Of a stretch of DNA of 64,000 bases, positions 61,876-64,000 are shown one piece after another (position 1 is the first letter of the stretch; the number at the start of each line of letters is the position of its first letter). Under the pieces are notes generated by a model, which saw nothing but the letters and a program-made list of their open reading frames with translations, did not search any database and was not told where the DNA came from. Origin of the DNA: Desulfovibrionales bacterium (GTDB taxonomy: Bacteria > Desulfobacterota > QYQD01); contig JAQURM010000001.1 of NCBI GenBank assembly GCA_028715605.1, positions 302,001 to 366,000 on the forward strand, in the 5' to 3' direction. Made by a program: the position numbers and the translations under genes.

Positions 61876-63402
61876 TCAATTATAGGATATCTTGTATTGC
61901 TCCAGATGCAGGTCTGAGTGGGACTGAATAGTAATTTGTTTCTTTATTTTCCGCTCAAGAAGTTCGATCTGTCTCGCCTCTTCGTTTAGAAACATCTCAC
62001 TTATATCCGGATGAACGGAGATAGTGACACCCGGGGCTATTACATCGGCAGATTCTCTTTCAATCTTTCTGAATATCTCATAACAGATAGTTCGTCTTGA
62101 TTTTAGGAATCCCTCGCCGTCACAGTAGAAGCAAGGTTCGCAAAGAAGCCGTCCCAGACTTTCCCGTGTCCTTTTGCGGGTCATTTCAATCAATCCTAAC
62201 TCGGACATTTTCAATATAGTGGTCTTGCTTTTGTCTTTGCGGAGGGCTTCACGCAGGGCATTAAAGACCTCTTCACGATGCTTTTCCCTTTTCATATCAA
62301 TAAAATCGATGATGATTAAGCCTCCTATATTACGCAGTCGCAGCTGATAGGCAACCTCTTTTACTGCCTCCAGATTGGTTTTGAGGATGGTTTCTTCCAG
62401 GTTTCTTTTTCCCACAAAACGTCCGGTGTTAATGTCGATAGCCGTCAGGGCCTCCGTCATTTCGATTACTATATAACCGCCGGATTTCAGCCAGACCTTT
62501 TTTTCCAGTGCCCGGGCCATTTCTACTTCAATACCATAGGCATCGAAGATGGGCGTGATGTTTGTATAAAGCTCTATAGAGGGTTTCAGATGGGAAGCGA
62601 ATGTTTCCATGAAAGTAAGCACTCTCTGGTGCTCTTCCGGTGAATCAATAATCAAGCGATCTACTTCCTTTGCGAAGAGATCACGTGCGGCCCTCAGCGT
62701 AATATCCAGATCTTCGTATATGAGCGAGGGAACCGGTGCGGAAGCGGTCTTTTTCTGAAGATTACCCCACATTCTAATTAGAAAATCCATCTCGACCTGC
62801 AGTTTGGCGACATCCACACCCTCGCTGGCTGTTCGGGCTATAAAACCGACGCCGGCCGGATTAACGGCCTCAATGATGTCTTTGAGGCGTTTTCGCTCCT
62901 CCTCGTCTTCGATACGACGGGATACGCCGACATGCTCGGTCATGGGCATGAGCACTAAATTACGGCCGGCCAGGGTAACATAGGAAGTCAGCCGGGCCCC
63001 CTTGGTCCCTAAAGGCTCTTTGGATGCCTGGACTATTATATCTTGACCTTCGTGTAAAAGGTCTTCGATGTTCAACGAGGCCGGCGGGTGATATTCTGTA
63101 TCTTTTTCCGGCAATTCTCCCGCTGTCTCACTCTCTGTATCTCGAGAAAGCATCATCATCTCATACTCGGTTACTTGATTATAGATATCAGCTGCATGGA
63201 TAAAGGCTGTCCGCTCCAGCCCTATATCCACAAAGGCAGCCTGCATCCCCGGCAAGACCCGGGTAACCCGGCCTTTATATATGTTACCGATAATACTTTT
63301 TTCCAGGCTGCGTTCCACATAGAACTCGACAACTAGGCCGCCTTCCAACAGGGCAACGCGGGTCTCATAAGGTGAGGCATTTATAATGAGTTCTGCAGGC
63401 AT
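61876..63402 (-). CDS. rng: Ribonuclease G (Rne/Rng family)
   Basis: Endoribonuclease for rRNA maturation and mRNA decay. The 508 residues start MPAELIINASPYETRVALLEGG, followed by an S1 RNA-binding domain (about 35-130; NIYKGRVTRVLPGMQAAFVD), the DNase I-like catalytic domain with TAIDINTGRFVGKRNLEET and IIIDFIDM, the two Asp-bearing strands, and the zinc-link CEPCFYCDGEG near residue 415-425. There is no long C-terminal scaffold, so it is RNase G-like and not RNase E. It overlaps the DUF2344 gene by 22 bases, a common neighbour pair in deltaproteobacteria. Confidence 0.95.
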   Translation of the reverse strand: MPAELIINASPYETRVALLEGGLVVEFYVERSLEKSIIGNIYKGRVTRVLPGMQAAFVDIGLERTAFIHAADIYNQVTEYEMMMLSRDTESETAGELPEKDTEYHPPASLNIEDLLHEGQDIIVQASKEPLGTKGARLTSYVTLAGRNLVLMPMTEHVGVSRRIEDEEERKRLKDIIEAVNPAGVGFIARTASEGVDVAKLQVEMDFLIRMWGNLQKKTASAPVPSLIYEDLDITLRAARDLFAKEVDRLIIDSPEEHQRVLTFMETFASHLKPSIELYTNITPIFDAYGIEVEMARALEKKVWLKSGGYIVIEMTEALTAIDINTGRFVGKRNLEETILKTNLEAVKEVAYQLRLRNIGGLIIIDFIDMKREKHREEVFNALREALRKDKSKTTILKMSELGLIEMTRKRTRESLGRLLCEPCFYCDGEGFLKSRRTICYEIFRKIERESADVIAPGVTISVHPDISEMFLNEEARQIELLERKIKKQITIQSHSDLHLEQYKISYN

Positions 63403-64000
63403 AAAGAATTTCCTTCCGCTACGGGATTATCCGGCAATTTCAGTATATGAAGATTCTTTAGTTCTTCTTCGGAAAGATTGAAGATAGACCCCACTATTTC
63501 TGCCGGCTTAGCCCCGAATTTTTGATGGGTCGCCAGGGATAGGGCGATAGTCCGGGCATCGATATACTGCAGGGTCTTCACCAGCGGTTTTATATCCACC
63601 CGCCGTCTGCTATCCTTTCTTTTCTGTTCTATCGGGAAGCTTTCCGCTGAGAGGAAGCGCTGTATCGGACCGGTCGTAAAAACGGCATTATCTGACCGTA
63701 TCCGGTAATAGCTTGTTTCGGCAGTGGCAATTGTAAGCGCTTTTCCCGCGCCGTAGATAATAAGACCCTCCGGCATCTCTTTTTGCAGACGGGAAGCCAG
63801 ATCATCCGGTCTAATCGGTCCCCCCGTCGTTACGTCTGCGTATTCAGCCACACTCTCCGTCCCAACCGGCAGGGCAGAGCTAAAAGACATCTTCGGCATA
63901 GGATGAAATCCCTTAGAATGGGCCAGATTAATGCCGGCCCTCTTCAGCGCCCGGCTGAAAATGCGCGTTATTTCCAGATGGCTAAGGAACCGCGCCTGTT
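63381..64000 (-). CDS. DUF2344 / TIGR03936 radical-SAM-linked protein, C-terminal part
   Basis: The 3' part of a gene that enters from the right edge. The visible 206 residues begin in the frame ARFLSHLEITRIFSRALKRAG, then SKGFHPMPKMSFSSALPVG, the unmistakable TIGR03936 pattern (SHLD/ERALRRA/GF-PRP). In many anaerobes this domain is fused to or follows a B12-binding radical SAM protein, and the pair sits next to rng. Its substrate is not established. An ATG at 63899 is internal to the conserved domain, so the true start is outside the window. The end overlaps rng. Confidence 0.88.
   Translation of the reverse strand, partial: QARFLSHLEITRIFSRALKRAGINLAHSKGFHPMPKMSFSSALPVGTESVAEYADVTTGGPIRPDDLASRLQKEMPEGLIIYGAGKALTIATAETSYYRIRSDNAVFTTGPIQRFLSAESFPIEQKRKDSRRRVDIKPLVKTLQYIDARTIALSLATHQKFGAKPAEIVGSIFNLSEEELKNLHILKLPDNPVAEGNSLCLQNSL

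Overview
The window reads as a chromosome segment of an anaerobic, respiring deltaproteobacterium (Desulfobacterota-like). This is inference from content: very large multihaem c-type cytochromes with outer-membrane partners, a selenocysteine-tRNA synthase, an adenylate kinase with the Cys/His metal lid known from Desulfovibrio, the ilvB-ilvN-ilvC-psd-pssA-leuA order, and many TTG starts. I see no plasmid, phage, transposase, CRISPR array, rRNA or tRNA.

Layout. 1-4.4 kb (minus strand): ffh-rpsP-KH protein-rimM-trmD-RNA methyltransferase-rplS-rnhB, a translation and secretion operon with a good promoter at 4443-4471. 4.66-8.7 kb (plus): rpoZ, dnaJ, moaC, an unassigned radical SAM enzyme and birA, ended by a strong terminator shared with convergent adk. 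9.9-23.2 kb (plus): the accessory heart of the window, an envelope and electron-transfer cluster with a YVTN beta-propeller lipoprotein, a 762-residue beta-barrel carrying a discoidin-like domain, three related CsgG/GNA1162-like lipoproteins, a double-parvulin foldase lipoprotein, a 26-haem cytochrome lipoprotein, a 16-haem cytochrome, an NHL propeller and a DUF2155 lipoprotein. A further cytochrome lies convergent at 23.3-24.35 kb. 24.4-30.6 kb (minus): GAF protein plus gap, a degenerate-GGDEF/TPR protein, selA, and a cyclic-nucleotide/PilZ protein. 30.9-40 kb (plus): a TIM-barrel epimerase-like protein, alr, argS, a SPOR protein, an ArgA-like acetyltransferase, secA and argJ. 40-47.9 kb: rpsB-tsf-pyrH-frr-uppS-cdsA-dxr-rseP-tsaB. 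48-61.7 kb: DUF465, ilvBNC, psd, pssA, leuA, leuCDB, asd, a class II aldolase, rsmD, coaD. The right end (minus) holds rng and part of a DUF2344 gene.

How it works together. The 10-24 kb block can be read as the parts and assembly helpers of an outer-membrane-associated electron conduit: signal peptides or lipoboxes, 42 CXXCH sites in two adjacent genes, a barrel, and foldase and propeller partners. The right half is core anabolism: branched-chain amino acids, arginine, isoprenoids and phospholipids, and the start of protein synthesis.

The most unusual feature is not a gene. Many intergenic gaps hold imperfect dyads whose arms are built from two or three near-identical 7-9 base words, in at least eight unrelated word families. 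Several are duplicated at a distance (inverted pairs at 34.8/36.1 kb and 48.0/61.8 kb, a 175-bp direct pair at 54.8/58.2 kb), and they nest inside one another like Russian dolls. Separate points to check are a 170-base structured element before alr with a 15-bp closing stem, and a terminator-like hairpin directly before leuC.
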